Positions 12,374 to 12,528 of a stretch of DNA of 12,528 nt are shown here, piece after piece. A program made the position numbers and the translations under genes. The first letter of the stretch is position 1. Each line of letters starts with the position of its first letter. The notes below the pieces were generated by a model that did not search any database, was not told the origin of the DNA, and worked only from the letters and a program-made list of their open reading frames with translations. Origin of the DNA: Desulfocapsa sp. (GTDB lineage Bacteria; Desulfobacterota; Desulfobulbia; Desulfobulbales; Desulfocapsaceae); contig DAOWDZ010000168.1 of NCBI GenBank assembly GCA_030638765.1, positions 1-12,528 on the forward strand. Reading direction: 5' to 3'.

Positions 12374-12528
12374 GAGGAAAGATAAAAAAAAGCGTATCTA
12401 CCACATAAAGAGTCGTGCTAACTTTTTAGTATTAAACTAAACCCTTACATACTAGGATCAGCCACAACAGCGTTGTCAAAAGCATGTCACTATAACTTAA
12501 CAGCCCATATTGATTTTTTATACTTTTC

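Larger units (their letters stand above)
12187..12528. other. AT-rich intergenic stretch without a convincing gene
   Basis: These 342 bases have no ORF with a ribosome binding site. They hold the Shine-Dalgarno and probable leader of the DUF1566 gene, a promoter candidate (12345-12373), a short hairpin AAAAGT-N6-ACTTTT (12266-12283) within the proposed leader, and a small inverted repeat ACAAC-AGC-GTTGT (12464-12476). Stop codons are frequent in all frames. I see no tRNA, terminator or insertion-sequence end. Confidence 0.6.

Noticed and set aside
12342..12440. Plus-strand ORF of 32 residues, very basic (MIIVTIIKMSKRKDKKKR at its start)
   Set aside because: There is no Shine-Dalgarno before either ATG, and the lysines come from an A-rich run. 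It cannot be told from chance in AT-rich DNA.
1..12528. CRISPR array, insertion sequence, prophage or tRNA gene
   Set aside because: No regularly spaced direct repeats, transposase or integrase frames, terminal inverted repeats or cloverleaf sequences were seen on either strand.

Overview
The window looks like chromosomal DNA from a Gram-negative, probably anaerobic, deltaproteobacterial-type organism (Desulfobulbales-like would fit). This is inferred from a FadL-type outer-membrane porin, an AsmA/YdbH-like envelope protein, a DUF1566 protein, moderate GC and a LexA operator unlike those of E. coli or Bacillus. I ran no taxonomic test. I see no tRNA, rRNA, CRISPR array, transposase or integrase.

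Left part (1-4138, all minus strand): a lipid-handling group. Reading in the direction of transcription, it holds a long-chain acyl-CoA synthetase (4117-2426), a FadL/OmpP1 outer-membrane fatty-acid channel (2338-1094), a strong hairpin terminator (1033-1064), and the N-terminal 331 codons of a membrane-anchored AsmA/YdbH-like protein (993 to beyond base 1). Together these suggest uptake of hydrophobic compounds across the outer membrane, activation to acyl-CoA in the cytoplasm, and possibly lipid transport across the envelope.

Middle (4139-5444): a divergent intergenic region with a promoter candidate on each strand and two perfect inverted repeats, then a plus-strand secreted S11-family D-Ala-D-Ala carboxypeptidase. 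Its stop codon shares a palindromic TTAA with the stop codon of the convergent DNA polymerase gene.

Right-centre (5441-11073, minus strand): the main point of interest is a tightly packed operon of lexA, a DUF72 gene, imuB and dnaE2. The junctions are a 14-nt overlap, an 11-nt gap and a 2-nt gap. It resembles the LexA-controlled ImuA-ImuB-DnaE2 mutagenesis cassette, but the RecA/SulA-like ImuA gene is absent and a DUF72 (YecE-like) TIM-barrel gene occupies its place. ImuB has lost all three Y-family catalytic acids but keeps a clamp-binding motif. DnaE2 keeps its palm aspartates but has lost the PHP metal-binding histidines. Two 18-bp operators of the form AAATGT-N6-ACATTT flank the lexA promoter. 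They overlap the -35 and the start-site region, so damage-inducible autoregulation of the whole operon is likely.

Right end (11178-12528): a strong terminator, a DUF1566 protein of unknown role transcribed as a separate unit, and a 342-nt AT-rich stretch without a convincing gene, which contains a plausible promoter for the DUF1566 gene.
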